Shown here piece by piece: positions 37,553 to 45,135 of a DNA stretch of 64,000 bases (positions are counted from its first letter, which is position 1; each line of letters begins with the position of its first letter). The position numbers and the translations under genes were made by a program. Source of the DNA: Methylopumilus sp947499625 (GTDB lineage: Bacteria > Pseudomonadota > Gammaproteobacteria > Burkholderiales > Methylophilaceae); the NCBI GenBank assembly GCA_965234475.1, contig OZ248397.1:372001-436000 (forward strand), written 5' to 3'. The notes under the pieces are model-generated. The model was not told the origin of the DNA, ran no database searches, and saw only the letters and a program-made list of their open reading frames with translations.

Positions 37553-37621
37553 ATGGGCAGTAAAGATAAAAGAAAAGAATCTAAAGGCAAAAAACCACAA
37601 CCTAAGCCAGCCAAGGTATAA
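37553..37621 (+). CDS. Very small lysine-rich peptide
   Basis: A 22-codon ORF starting MGSKDKRKESKGKKPQPKP, preceded by a well-placed AGAGGCG ribosome binding site. About 40 percent of its residues are lysine or arginine. Tiny proteins of this kind are easily missed by gene finders. I include it because ribosome binding site, start and biased composition agree, but coding is not proved. Confidence 0.45.
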   Translation: MGSKDKRKESKGKKPQPKPAKV

Positions 37622-37792
37622 TTTCACAACCTTTTGATTTATATAGTTTTTTTATAATTATCCTGGTTTAGTGTTATTTCACTCATGATTTTCATGAGAC
37701 CTCATTCATGATCCTCAAGGTGTTTACTTTTTAAGTCCGAGTATTATTACGTTTAAGTACTTTCTTATTAACTTAATAAAAGGATCAACATC

Positions 37793-37864
37793 ATGTGGAC
37801 AACTCCAGCTGCTACTGAAATGCGTTTCGGTTTCGAAGTTACAATGTATGTAATGAATAAGTAA
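37793..37864 (+). CDS. pqqA: Coenzyme PQQ precursor peptide PqqA
   Basis: A 23-residue peptide starting MWTTPAATEMRFGFEVTMY. It has the PqqA hallmarks: the MWxxP start, the central R-x-G-F-E-V-T-M-Y core, and Glu15 and Tyr19 in the E-x3-Y motif that are cross-linked by the radical-SAM enzyme PqqE to make pyrroloquinoline quinone. A ribosome binding site (AAAGGA) lies 10 bases upstream and a strong terminator 12 bases downstream. No pqqB-E genes are near, so it is an orphan copy expressed alone. PQQ is the cofactor of methanol dehydrogenases in methylotrophs. Confidence 0.93.
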   Translation: MWTTPAATEMRFGFEVTMYVMNK

Positions 37865-37876
37865 TTATTCCTGATT

Positions 37877-37910
37877 AAAAAAAAGCCCGCTTAATGCGGG
37901 CTTTTTTTTA
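37877..37910 (+). terminator. Strong terminator after pqqA (possibly bidirectional)
   Basis: AAAAAAAGCCCGC and GCGGGCTTTTTTTT form a 7-bp GC-rich stem with loop TTAAT flanked by A and T runs. It can serve pqqA on the plus strand and the convergent oxidoreductase gene on the minus strand. Confidence 0.95.
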
Positions 37911-37916
37911 ATTCAT

Positions 37917-38921
37917 TTAAAGACTTATCCAGGTTTTTGTTTTAATAGATGCCTGAATCGCTTCTAATGTTTTTGTATTCCAAAGCGCATCATCTAGAGA
38001 AAGTTTCGGCGAAGTATTATTGATGATGCATTGGTTAAAGTGATCAATCTCAAGTGTGAAGTGATTAGCTTTTTCAATACGCTCATTCTTTAAGCCATCT
38101 GCATCTGTTGTGATGGTTAATTGCGCATCATCATTCTCATGTTGCCATACGGTATGGCACATCAGCTTCCCTTTTGACCCAAAGATTTCAAATTGAGAAC
38201 GTCTTATACATTCAAAACTGATATCAAATTGCGCACGTCGATTCAGACCAAAATCAATCATGCCCGCAGTAGTTAAATCTGCCCCGTGTTCATTAAGATG
38301 GCTATTCGCAATCACAGCAATTGGATGCTGATTAAAGCATTGACGAATACTATGAATCGCATAAGGACCAATATCCCATAGTGCACCACCACCGTTTTCT
38401 ATAGATCGATCGATACGGTAGAAGCGAGCAGGCTGTATTGGAAAAGAAAACATAGAATGTACATACTGAACATCACCTAACAATCCTGAGCTAATGATTT
38501 CTTTTATGCGATTAAACTGTGGATGAAAGACATACATAAAACCTTCCATCACTTTGACATTGTTTTTATCAGACGCCTCTTGAATTAATTCAACTTCTTT
38601 TGTATGGAGTGTGATGGGTTTTTCTATGAGTACATGTTTTTTATTATGAATTGCTTTAAGAGCAGGCTTGGTATGCTCTTCGTTTGAAAGTGGGATATAA
38701 ATAGCGTCTATATTAGGATGATTAATCACTTCATCTAAGGAATTGAAGGTTTGAACTTTGCCTACAAGTGTGGGCTGGTATTTTTCCAAACATTCTGCCG
38801 CTGCATTCTGCCTCCTACTTCCAATAGCAACGAGTTCACCAAAAGGACTATTTGCAATAGCTGGAAGAAGGCGCTCATTGACACGTGCAGCTCCTAGAAT
38901 GCCCCAACGTATTTTTTTCAT
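37917..38921 (-). CDS. Gfo/Idh/MocA-family oxidoreductase
   Basis: A 334-residue NAD(P)-dependent sugar-type oxidoreductase. The Rossmann motif is IRWGILGAARVNERLLPA, the cofactor-domain motif VLIEKPITLHTKEVELI contains the EKP signature lysine, and the second domain has WDIGPYAIHSIR with the conserved D-x-G-x-Y/H-x3-H pattern of the active site. Substrates vary widely in this family; none can be inferred here. It converges with pqqA across the terminator. Confidence 0.88.
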   Translation of the reverse strand: MKKIRWGILGAARVNERLLPAIANSPFGELVAIGSRRQNAAAECLEKYQPTLVGKVQTFNSLDEVINHPNIDAIYIPLSNEEHTKPALKAIHNKKHVLIEKPITLHTKEVELIQEASDKNNVKVMEGFMYVFHPQFNRIKEIISSGLLGDVQYVHSMFSFPIQPARFYRIDRSIENGGGALWDIGPYAIHSIRQCFNQHPIAVIANSHLNEHGADLTTAGMIDFGLNRRAQFDISFECIRRSQFEIFGSKGKLMCHTVWQHENDDAQLTITTDADGLKNERIEKANHFTLEIDHFNQCIINNTSPKLSLDDALWNTKTLEAIQASIKTKTWISL

Positions 38922-39039
38922 TTTTATTATCTTAAATTAAACGATGTTTTATTATGATCAGCCTTAAGCTAATAAACAAGCCATCATTTCTTGAAAGTTC
39001 AGGTTGAGAAAAGGTTTGTTAAATGAGATCATTTGACCC

Positions 39040-39420
39040 ATGAAATTGTTATTTCTCCTCTCATTACTTTTCCCTATTAAGTCTTTTGCCGATTGGTCTT
39101 TAATTCATCAAGATGATGCTGATCATTACATGGATTATGCGCTGATGAGTAAAAGTGGACATAAAGCGAGGGTCTGGTATTTACAAAATTATGCCGAACT
39201 CCAAGCTATTAAAAATATTCAATATCGATCTGTTAAAAATAGATCAGAGTTTGACTGTAAGGCCCGAAAAATGAGAATTCTAGCTTATGCTTTGTACCCA
39301 GACCCAATGGGTCAAGGCCATGCATTATTTAATAAGGGTGAAGCTTTGGATTGGCAAGTCATTAAACCTAAAACTCTTAATGATTTATATTTAAAGCGCG
39401 TCTGCAGCAAAAAGAAATAG
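39040..39420 (+). CDS. Secreted protein resembling surface-adhesin E domain
   Basis: A 126-residue protein with a signal peptide (MKLLFLLSLLFPIKSFADW, cleavage after SFA). The mature part WSLIHQDDADHYMDYALMSK, VWYLQNY, SVKNRSEFDCKARKMRIL and the C-terminal KRVCSKKK follow the pattern of the betaproteobacterial surface-adhesin E-like family: beta-rich with two cysteines likely to pair. Function in that family is poorly known. Confidence 0.7.
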   Translation: MKLLFLLSLLFPIKSFADWSLIHQDDADHYMDYALMSKSGHKARVWYLQNYAELQAIKNIQYRSVKNRSEFDCKARKMRILAYALYPDPMGQGHALFNKGEALDWQVIKPKTLNDLYLKRVCSKKK

Positions 39421-39424
39421 AGCT

Positions 39425-39739
39425 TTATTTACGTCCGCGTTTAGGTAGAACAACACCAAGCCTTTGAGCAGCCATTTCGTTATTACCTTCCGAATCTGCT
39501 AAAACCCATCCACTCAGAAACATGCGCGTCATATATTGCCTGTTGTATAAGAAAGCTACGATAACCTGCCACAAGCCTAAAGTGATAATTGAAAAAAGCA
39601 TATGAAGGGCTGCGACACCTAACTCACTTCGAAAGAGAGGTACGAACCAACCAAAAAAGAGGTATGTCCAACTAAAGCCGTAGTAACCAATTTTAATCAT
39701 GCCTGAATTCGGATGTTTGATGATGACAGCTGTAGCCAT
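39425..39739 (-). CDS. Small membrane protein of unknown function
   Basis: A 104-residue protein with the pattern IKHPNSGMIKIGYYGFSWTY, then LFFGWFVPLFRSELG and two hydrophobic helices (about 42-62), and ending with a basic tail (RLGVVLPKRGRK). It resembles the DUF2628/HrgC-like group of small membrane proteins (weak recognition). It converges with the adhesin-like gene and is the last chromosomal gene before the island. Confidence 0.65.
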   Translation of the reverse strand: MATAVIIKHPNSGMIKIGYYGFSWTYLFFGWFVPLFRSELGVAALHMLFSIITLGLWQVIVAFLYNRQYMTRMFLSGWVLADSEGNNEMAAQRLGVVLPKRGRK

Positions 39740-39897
39740 AAATTCCCTCTAATTAATTTTCTATGCCTCATTATATATTCGCATGAGAAATTATTATGAA
39801 GCTCTTGTAGATTCAAAACATATAGTTCTCTATATGTTGTCTTAAGTAACTTTTAGTAAGTGTTTTTGAATATCAATTTATTACAACAATTGATTTA

Positions 39898-39947
39898 ATT
39901 GGTAGGGGATGCGAGGGTCGAACTCGCGACAAACGGATTAAGAGTCC
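39898..39947. repeat. Left attachment repeat (truncated tRNA-Lys 3' end)
   Basis: Identical over 50 bp to 53652-53701. It starts two bases beyond the CCA end of the tRNA-Lys and runs through the T-arm and anticodon arm; after AGAGTCC the sequence diverges (CTTTTTAGTC instead of GCTGCTCTAC), so this copy lacks the 5' half and is not a functional tRNA. Confidence 0.95.
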
Positions 39948-40034
39948 TTTTTAGTCTATTTTTATATTTTATATAAATCATAATATATCAATTAAATCAA
40001 TAATTTAACTATTTATCATTCACTTGCAATTAGT

Positions 40035-40069
40035 GTAGTCTGAGTGTAGTCTGTAGTCTATATGTAGTC
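40035..40069 (+). repeat. Cluster of four GTAGTC motifs upstream of the integrase
   Basis: GTAGTC occurs at 40035, 40046, 40053 and 40064, three of them as TGTAGTC(T/A), directly before the integrase ATG. The spacing (11, 7, 11) and the presence of two further copies near the right end suggest arm-type integrase-binding sites, possibly also used for autoregulation. Confidence 0.6.
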
Positions 40070-40080
40070 AAGGAATTAAT

Positions 40081-41310
40081 ATGAATGACTGGGTAAAAGA
40101 CAAGATACAAGCAGGTTTATACAAGCGTAAACGAGATACAAGCGATGTATGGGCTATTAAAGCAAGAATAAAGGGTGGGAGACCGGTCAGTTATACGATT
40201 GGTAAAATAGATTTGTTTAAACCTCAGGAAGCTAGATTAGAAGCAAAAAGAGTTTTGGCTTTGCTTGCTAAAGGTATTCATCCTGATGATGAAAGAAAGA
40301 AGAAAGTTTTAATAGATAATGCTCGCAATCTAACTCTTGAAAATGCTATAGAGCAATACATTAAAATTGTTTCATGGAAAAAGAAAACAAGAGATGATGC
40401 CTTATCAACTCTTAAAAGAAGATTTGGGGATTGGTATCACAGACCATTAGCTTCTATTACTAAAGAAGATGTTCAGGTTAGATTCTTGAAAATTAAATCT
40501 GATGTATTTAATTTAAAAAAGAAAAGAGATAAAAAAAGAATTTCTAACAATACTCCAATTAAGACTTATCGAAATGAAATAGGACTTGGTGAGTCTAGCC
40601 GTGCCTTTAGATATTTAAATGCAATATTTAATAGTTTTGCTAATGATGATGTAGGGGATGAAAAGCTTCTTCCTAAAGGGAACCCTTGCACAATATTAAA
40701 AGATAAAAAACTAAGAAAAACTTTAAAGCCTAGGGAAAGGTATTTAGATGATGTGCAAAGATCATCGTTATATGATTTACTCGGGTCGGTTAAACATAAA
40801 GATTACCCTGGGAATATCACAGTAGATGACGCTGATTTAATTTGGCTTCTGATACATTCAGGCTTGAGGCTAGATGAAGCAAGAACTATCTCATGGATTG
40901 CTGTTGATTTTAATAAAGAGATATTCACTGCATTTAATACCAAGAATCACTCAAATCATACCCTGCCTATGACCAGTGCCACAAAGGATATGTTTAAACG
41001 AAGAAATAAAATTAAAACCAGTAATAAGTATGTCTTTCCAAGCCCTAACAATAAAAACCTTCCTATGACAGCAAGTAGAACATTTACAAGAGTTTCAAAA
41101 GATGTGGGATTTGAATTTACAGCTCATGATTTAAGAAGAACAGTTGCTACCGTTGCTTCTGATCTAGGTTATGACATCAATACGATTGGTATGGTGCTAA
41201 ATCACGCTAAAGGATCGGTTACATCTAAGTATATTCAAAGCAATCATAAGAGATTAAAAGACATACTCATCAACATACAAAACACTTTATTTGGACAATC
41301 TTATGATTAA
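40081..41310 (+). CDS. int: Tyrosine recombinase / island integrase
   Basis: A 409-residue tyrosine recombinase. The N-terminal part (YKRKRDTSDVWAIKARIKGG, then PQEARLEAKRVLALLAKGIHP) is the DUF4102-type arm-binding domain of P4-like integrases; a core-binding domain follows. The catalytic set is visible: Arg in HSGLRLDEAR (about 262), HDLRRT (His349, Arg352), His375 in LNHAKGS and nucleophile Tyr384 in TSKYIQ. It reads into the island from beside the left repeat. Its last 8 bases overlap the lipoprotein gene. Confidence 0.95.
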   Translation: MNDWVKDKIQAGLYKRKRDTSDVWAIKARIKGGRPVSYTIGKIDLFKPQEARLEAKRVLALLAKGIHPDDERKKKVLIDNARNLTLENAIEQYIKIVSWKKKTRDDALSTLKRRFGDWYHRPLASITKEDVQVRFLKIKSDVFNLKKKRDKKRISNNTPIKTYRNEIGLGESSRAFRYLNAIFNSFANDDVGDEKLLPKGNPCTILKDKKLRKTLKPRERYLDDVQRSSLYDLLGSVKHKDYPGNITVDDADLIWLLIHSGLRLDEARTISWIAVDFNKEIFTAFNTKNHSNHTLPMTSATKDMFKRRNKIKTSNKYVFPSPNNKNLPMTASRTFTRVSKDVGFEFTAHDLRRTVATVASDLGYDINTIGMVLNHAKGSVTSKYIQSNHKRLKDILINIQNTLFGQSYD

Positions 41311-41731
41311 TATAAAAACATATTTTTTAGTTATTACATCTTTCTTCTTTTTAGCATCATGTTCAATGCTTCCTGAGTCAGTGCGGGGTTCTCTTAAAAT
41401 AAGATATATGAGTGATGTAGTTCGAGATTGTGAAAGTTTTAAAGTATTTAGTGATATGGCTTCTTGTATAAAGGAAACTTATTCAAAAGAGGGCAATGCA
41501 CCTAACGCTGTTTCAGTAAGAGCTTTTTATTCCATGATTGATGAAATAAATGAAAAATATCAGATGAAAAACCTAACTGAAGCCGAGGCTAGATCTTTAA
41601 CATATAAAGCACTTTTGGAGACTGTTGAAGCTTCAAATCAAGCTGATGCAAATAGAGCTGCAAGCGCTCCATATGTTCCAAATAGTAATACAACCTGCAA
41701 AAAAAGAGGTAATAGAGTCACTTGTTATTAA
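41303..41731 (+). CDS. Predicted lipoprotein
   Basis: A 142-residue protein with a signal peptide ending in a lipobox (FFLASCSML; Cys at about residue 20). The mature part has an acidic helical region (YSMIDEINEKYQMKNLTEAEARSL) and a C-terminal pair of cysteines (CKKRGNRVTCY). I recognise no family. The start ATG 41303 overlaps the integrase end by 8 bases; the more upstream TTG would spoil the signal peptide. Confidence 0.7.
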   Translation: MINIKTYFLVITSFFFLASCSMLPESVRGSLKIRYMSDVVRDCESFKVFSDMASCIKETYSKEGNAPNAVSVRAFYSMIDEINEKYQMKNLTEAEARSLTYKALLETVEASNQADANRAASAPYVPNSNTTCKKRGNRVTCY

Positions 41732-41739
41732 AGGGAAGA

Positions 41740-42006
41740 ATGTCTTTATTAAACATCTTTAAAGCCCTCCTAAAAGATAAAGTTGTGATTGCATATTTTA
41801 TTAGTCTTATATTGCTCCTTATAGTTGGCTTTTACCGATTACATGTGGGGTGTGCAACAATGTTTGGTAGATGTTATGAAGAACATAGGGATGATTTAAT
41901 TGTTTTGTATCTCCCTAGCTTATTTGTCTTTTGGATATCAACAGTAATCATTCTCTATCGGTTTCTTTTATCAAAGATTGTTAGGGTCTTATTTAAGAGA
42001 AAATAA
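41740..42006 (+). CDS. Small membrane protein
   Basis: An 88-residue protein with two transmembrane segments (about 13-33 and 57-78) and a cysteine pair between (VGCATMFGRCYEE), so the loop is probably periplasmic with a disulfide. A clear ribosome binding site (AAAGGGAAG) chooses the ATG at 41740 rather than the TTG at 41722 in the preceding gene. Function unknown. Confidence 0.6.
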   Translation: MSLLNIFKALLKDKVVIAYFISLILLLIVGFYRLHVGCATMFGRCYEEHRDDLIVLYLPSLFVFWISTVIILYRFLLSKIVRVLFKRK

Positions 42007-42159
42007 GTCATTAATATGCACCCTTATAGGTGCTCTATACCAACCCTTAATATCCTTATAACTTATTGGTTATCTTATTTATTTCTATAATTACTCTATT
42101 ACTTAATTAATCTTACTCGCTAAAAAAGAATTATTATTAATCTCTAATGAGGTCGTGCG

Positions 42160-42549
42160 TTATTTTATGTTTACCTCTGCTGCATTTTTGAGATCAAATA
42201 TACCCACAATAAACCCAGTAATTTGAGATACAAGTGATATCCAGTACCACTTATCGTGATCATCAAGGTAAGGAATCGACCAAACAAGAAATAGAATAAC
42301 TAAAGTTAGAAGAACCATGGGAACAATTTTACCTTTCAATGGTGAAATATACTCTGTAGCAACTGTTCCATAGTACCCACCTATCAAAGGAGCCAAGACA
42401 TGAACTAACAAATGTTCTGGCATATATCCAATTGGTACTATAAGCATTGAATAATAAAAAAGGGCGCCTGCTAAAGAAGGAACAGCAAGAAATGTAACTG
42501 GTAGCAGTATCCAGCACATCCATTTCGGTAATTTTTCTATATATTCCAT
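42160..42549 (-). CDS. Polytopic membrane protein of unknown function
   Basis: A 129-residue protein with four hydrophobic segments (about 11-36, 46-62, 75-91 and 103-119). The start MEYIEKLPKW is preferred over an ATG three codons earlier. I do not recognise a family, and the reading frame runs against its island neighbours. Confidence 0.6.
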   Translation of the reverse strand: MEYIEKLPKWMCWILLPVTFLAVPSLAGALFYYSMLIVPIGYMPEHLLVHVLAPLIGGYYGTVATEYISPLKGKIVPMVLLTLVILFLVWSIPYLDDHDKWYWISLVSQITGFIVGIFDLKNAAEVNIK

Positions 42550-42559
42550 ACAAATCATT

Positions 42560-43288
42560 CTTTAGATAATAATTGTTTGTAAAATATACTCTGATATATC
42601 TATGGTGATCCATATAAATATAGAATTGAGAAGTTGGCCTACCCCCCCTATAGAAATTATTCTATAAAATAAAGATATTTAACGCACTTAATTTCTCCAG
42701 CTTATAGCTGACTTACTTTTTGGACATGTCTTTAGACACACATTAATTACTATTAATAACTATTACTAACAATAACTATTACTAACAATAACTATTACTA
42801 ACAATAACTATTACTAACAATAACTATTACTAACAATAACTATTACTAACAATAACTATTACTAACAATAACTATTACTAATAGAACTACTTCTTCATTT
42901 GAATAAATATGTAGATCTCGTCTAAAAATACAAAAAAAGACCTCGGTTTTCTATCAAAATTACCTCTTTGGCTATGTTGGTATCACCCATCAATAGAAAA
43001 TGCGTTCTAGACCCCTTTACGTGCGTTTTAGAGGCATATTTAGGTACTGTTTTCAATGAAATATTTAACAATTTATCCAAAAGCTACTTCATAAGACTGA
43101 GTTTATCTATGCATTACATATATAAAACAATAACTTACATAGCACTAAAGGTCGTGACAATTGCACAATAAATGAGCTAACTTCATGTAAATTAAGGCAT
43201 ATTTTATATAACATACAAAAATATATCTTGTATAAGATAAAAAATACAGTTACTATTATAGCATATATTTTGACTATTTGGGGAAATT
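42560..43288. other. Non-coding, repeat-bearing segment of the island
   Basis: This 730-bp AT-rich stretch holds no convincing gene. It contains a polypyrimidine motif (ATTGAGAAGTTGGCCTACCCCCC at 42625) that recurs near the right end of the island, the 16-bp tandem array at 42755-42882, and a short ORF (42968-43171) with no ribosome binding site that I reject. Confidence 0.6.
42755..42882 (+). repeat. 16-bp tandem repeat, eight copies
   Basis: The unit AATAACTATTACTAAC occurs eight times without interruption; the first seven are perfect and the last has a final C-to-T change. The flank just before carries a decayed partial copy. Uniform length and near-perfect identity suggest a recent expansion or selection for protein binding, similar to iterons. 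There are no spacers, so it is not a CRISPR array. Confidence 0.95.
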
Positions 43289-43498
43289 ATGGAGTCTAGA
43301 AGCGAGAAATTCAAAAGAGTTGCCACCAAAAGAACAAATGAACTGCTAGAAAAGATTCGTATATTAGGAAATTGCTCCAACAAAAGTACCTACGAATATA
43401 CAGAGGAAGATGTAATCAAAATATTTAAGAGTTTAGAAAAGCAATTGGAAGCAATGAAAGCTAAATTCTCAAATAAAAAAAGTAAATTCAGCCTCTAA
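43289..43498 (+). CDS. Small conserved helical protein
   Basis: A 69-residue charged, helical protein: KFKRVATKRTNELLEKIRIL, GNCSNKSTYEYTEEDVIKIF, then KSLEKQLEAMKAKF. I recall the pattern (RTN...LGN-S-NKSNYEYTEEDV-KIF) from many short proteins of unknown function in bacteria, often beside mobile or defence genes. A good GGGG ribosome binding site precedes the ATG. It might be a small regulator, but there is no direct evidence. Confidence 0.7.
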   Translation: MESRSEKFKRVATKRTNELLEKIRILGNCSNKSTYEYTEEDVIKIFKSLEKQLEAMKAKFSNKKSKFSL

Positions 43499-43684
43499 GC
43501 AATTATTCATAGCACAATGATAAATTATCAGTTCAAAAAAATACACAAAGGTATGTTAGTTCCAGTAATAAGTAGAAGAAGTATAGATAGAAGTTCATAC
43601 AAGCCTGGGCAAACTGAACACTTCAAATTAAGTTGAGGTAAGTTTGATTAGATTAATTTTATAGGGTTAAATTGGTTATCTACT

Positions 43685-44617
43685 ATGTCAGATTCATATT
43701 CGATCAAAATTTTAGTTGTCGATGGTGATCCCGAAGGTGTTCGAGTAATAGATAGAATGAACTGGACAGGTCAAGGCATCGCTTTTAGAAGAGAAGATTG
43801 GAATACAGTTAAATCCAGGAGTTCATTTATACACCCTGGAATTTATATGCTTTTTGGATATGACATTAATGAAAATGACGATGAACTACTCACAGTTTAT
43901 ATTGGTGAGGGCGATGGCATAAAAGATCGAATAGAGAGCCATTATAAGAATAAAGATTTTTGGTCGTGGGGAATTGCATTTGTATCAACAAATAATAGTT
44001 TAAATAAAGCGCACGTTCAATGGCTTGAATATAAATTTGTTGAAAGAGCTAAAGAAATTGGAAGATGCAAATTAAGTAACTCTAATAGCCCACAAGAACC
44101 TTTATTAAATGAGGCAGATAAGGCAGATACGTTTGCTTTCTTTAAAGAAGTTCTTCAGATACTTCCTCTAGTGGGTGTAAGGGTATTTGAACACTCGAAA
44201 AAAATCACTCCTGACAAAAATAAATCTGAAACTGTTCAATCAAGCCCGAGCACTATAACTAATTTACCAACATCTTACGATACGGTTATAGTTCCAGCAT
44301 TAAAAGAAGGCTTTGATAGAGTTTTTATTGGTGAAAATAAGTGGTGGGCAATAAGATTAGCAGGCGGAGCTTTGTCGAAAATAAAATATATTGCCGCATA
44401 TCAAACGGCGCCAGTTTCAGCAATAACACATATTGCGGAAGTTTCAAGTATTCAGTTATATGGCGACACTTCTAAATATCAAGTTAATTTTAGTGGACCT
44501 GCTAAACAAATAGAACCTATAAAGTTAGATAAGCCTTCTCTTGCACTACAAAATATTAGATACACAACTAGAGAAAAGATTTTAAAATCAAAAACTCTTT
44601 CAGAGTTATTTAATTAA
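43685..44617 (+). CDS. GIY-YIG nuclease with C-terminal PUA-like candidate domain
   Basis: A 310-residue protein. Residues 52-54 (GIY) and 72-74 (YIG, in TVYIGEGDGIKDRIESH) with Arg82 and Glu115 give the GIY-YIG catalytic set; the stretch KAHVQWLEYKFVERAKEIG matches the nuclease family that usually ends in a DUF4357 domain. Here DUF4357 is replaced by a different domain (about 198-310: VIVPALKEGFDRVFIGENKWW, IKYIAAYQTAPVSAITHIAEV, RYTTREKILKSKTLSELF) which recurs alone in the next gene. GIY-YIG is seen; nuclease role is family knowledge; function of the fusion is unknown. Confidence 0.85.
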   Translation: MSDSYSIKILVVDGDPEGVRVIDRMNWTGQGIAFRREDWNTVKSRSSFIHPGIYMLFGYDINENDDELLTVYIGEGDGIKDRIESHYKNKDFWSWGIAFVSTNNSLNKAHVQWLEYKFVERAKEIGRCKLSNSNSPQEPLLNEADKADTFAFFKEVLQILPLVGVRVFEHSKKITPDKNKSETVQSSPSTITNLPTSYDTVIVPALKEGFDRVFIGENKWWAIRLAGGALSKIKYIAAYQTAPVSAITHIAEVSSIQLYGDTSKYQVNFSGPAKQIEPIKLDKPSLALQNIRYTTREKILKSKTLSELFN

Positions 44618-44667
44618 TAAATGCCAACATTTAACTTAATATATTAGTTAAGTGGTAAAGTAATCTC

Positions 44668-45054
44668 ATGTTAAATTTTTCACAATTAATCGAAAATAAC
44701 AATAATGATACGATAGTTGTTCCTGCAACAAGCGATAGCTTCATTTCGTTATTTATAGAACAAAAGAAATGGGGAGCAATAAAACTATCCCCAGATTTAA
44801 TAAAAGATATTAAATATATAGCCGCGTATCAAACAGCTCCAATATCCTCTATCACTCACCTTGCTGAAATTGAAATAATAGAAAAATCTCAAGATAAAGG
44901 AAAATATTTTGTTTATTTTAAAGATTTGCCTATGCAAATTCTAGACATAAAATTTGATGGAACTCCTGGAACACAAATACAAGGAGCAAGATACACAAAA
45001 AAAATTAATCTTCTAAAAGCAAAAACTATCTCCGAATTATTTAAAAATTTCTAA
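44668..45054 (+). CDS. Stand-alone copy of the GIY-YIG protein's C-terminal domain
   Basis: A 128-residue protein that aligns along its length with the C-terminal 110 residues of the preceding protein: IVVPATSDSFISLFIEQKKWGAI, IKYIAAYQTAPISSITHLAEI (16 of 21 identical to the neighbour), then ARYTKKINLLKAKTISELF. The block IKYIAAYQTAP is identical. A compact beta-rich fold with a KYIAAYQ strand and an AITHxAEV strand recalls PUA/ASCH/EVE-like domains that read modified bases; this is inference. It starts 50 bases after the GIY-YIG gene. Confidence 0.75.
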   Translation: MLNFSQLIENNNNDTIVVPATSDSFISLFIEQKKWGAIKLSPDLIKDIKYIAAYQTAPISSITHLAEIEIIEKSQDKGKYFVYFKDLPMQILDIKFDGTPGTQIQGARYTKKINLLKAKTISELFKNF

Positions 45055-45135
45055 ATCTTTATTACTCCTATTTATTATGCTTTAAGCTTTCTTCGCAAAT
45101 AGTTTTGCCGTAGAATTTAGATAGGACATCTAAAA

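Noticed and set aside
42755..42882. Tandem repeats as a CRISPR array
   Set aside because: Units of 16 bp follow one another without spacers and there are no cas genes.
42968..43171. ORF of 67 codons in the island gap
   Set aside because: No ribosome binding site, atypical composition, no recognisable pattern; likely chance.
43517..43636. ORF of 39 codons before the GIY-YIG gene
   Set aside because: No ribosome binding site and no visible pattern; not strong enough to list.
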